Source of the DNA: Pseudonocardiaceae bacterium
Lineage (GTDB): Bacteria; Actinomycetota; Actinomycetes; Mycobacteriales; Pseudonocardiaceae
DNA length: 64,000 nt
Direction of reading: 5' to 3'
NCBI GenBank assembly: GCA_009377865.1
Contig: WHTH01000009.1
Span: 1 to 64,000, forward strand
Below the pieces are notes generated by a model that saw only the letters and a list, made by a program, of their open reading frames with translations, did not search any database and was not told where the DNA came from. A program made the position numbers and the translations under genes. Below, in pieces: positions 63,624 to 64,000 of this stretch (the first letter of the stretch is position 1; each line of letters opens with the position of its first letter).

Positions 63624-64000
63624 ATGTCAGGGCCACAGCTCAATGCCACCGCAGCCTCGCTGCTCGGGTTCTTGCACGAGGGCCCGATGACCGGCTGGGA
63701 CCTGGTGACGGTCGCTCAGCAGCGGATCGGCAACTTCTGGACGCTGACGCAGAGCCAGGTCTATCGCGAACTGGCGGCCATGGCGAAGGCCGGGCTGGTC
63801 GAGGCCGGGCCACCCGGGAGGCGGGACCGCAAGCCGTATTCGATCACCGCGACCGGGCGGGCAGCGTTCGCCGAGTGGATTGACCAGGATCCGGGTCTCG
63901 AACAGATCCGCGTTCCCCTCTTGCTGACCATCATGTTCGCGGCGCACCTGCCGACCGAACGGCTGGCGTCGATGGTCACCGCGCACCGTGCGGTGCACGC
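63624..64000 (+). CDS. PadR-family transcriptional regulator (cut by window edge)
   Basis: At least 125 residues from ATG 63624, preceded by AGGAGAAG. Winged helix: LNATAASLLGFLHEGPMTGW, FWTLTQSQVYRELAAMAKAG, LVEAGPPGRRDRKPYSITAT. Continues into a helical C-terminal domain (Vir_C_2-like). Regulates an unknown neighbour; the divergent gene is a membrane protein remnant. Confidence 0.9.
   Translation, partial: MSGPQLNATAASLLGFLHEGPMTGWDLVTVAQQRIGNFWTLTQSQVYRELAAMAKAGLVEAGPPGRRDRKPYSITATGRAAFAEWIDQDPGLEQIRVPLLLTIMFAAHLPTERLASMVTAHRAVH

Overview
High-GC actinobacterial chromosome, most likely Pseudonocardiaceae (inference). It carries a complete-looking arabinogalactan core (Wzm/Wzt export, GlfT1, GlfT2, Glf, UbiA-type DPPR synthase and its phosphatase, DprE1/DprE2, four Emb-type arabinosyltransferases, a GtrA-like protein) plus the proteasome activator Bpa. 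Several genes start with GTG, and the gene order resembles mycobacterial Rv3777-Rv3809c, apart from a missing AftA and extra Emb paralogs.

Layout. 1-3.5 kb: a small interval bounded by an intact tRNA-Ser(UGA) and a decayed copy of its 3' half, holding a TetR/FAD-monooxygenase pair and a GNAT pseudogene. 3.5-12.4 kb: housekeeping and hypothetical genes (MarR plus lactate-oxidase-type enzyme, quinone oxidoreductase, SDR, a PLP-fold protein without its lysine, Bpa). 12.5-40.4 kb: the cell-wall locus. On the plus strand, MFS, wzm, wzt, glfT1, emb1, emb2, emb3, emb4, dprE1 and dprE2, with gtrA opposed between emb1 and emb2. On the minus strand, glf, glfT2, PAP2 phosphatase and ubiA. Two toxin-antitoxin modules have landed in this locus: a broken vapBC with plasmid-partition-like small genes between emb3 and emb4, and an intact vapBC between glfT2 and glf, flanked by a duplication of the glf 3' end. 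40.5-45.3 kb: diacylglycerol-kinase-like, FAD-linked oxidase, TetR, glycerol-3-phosphate dehydrogenase. 45.3-64 kb: accessory region rich in truncated or frameshifted genes, a decayed group II intron, a DUF222/HNH gene, a WYL regulator, SprT-like and DUF899 genes, and a PadR regulator cut by the window edge.

How the genes work together. UbiA makes decaprenyl-phosphoryl-5-phosphoribose, PAP2 dephosphorylates it, and DprE1/DprE2 epimerise it to decaprenyl-phosphoryl-arabinose, the donor for the Emb enzymes. Glf, GlfT1 and GlfT2 build the galactan, which Wzm/Wzt export.

The most unusual signal is a family of near-perfect 40-50 nt palindromes beginning GTGAG(T/C) and ending (A/G)CTCAC. They sit in frame at the same place inside emb2, emb3 and emb4. 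A fourth copy spans a tetR/glpD junction, where it supplies the stop codon of one gene and the start codon of the next.
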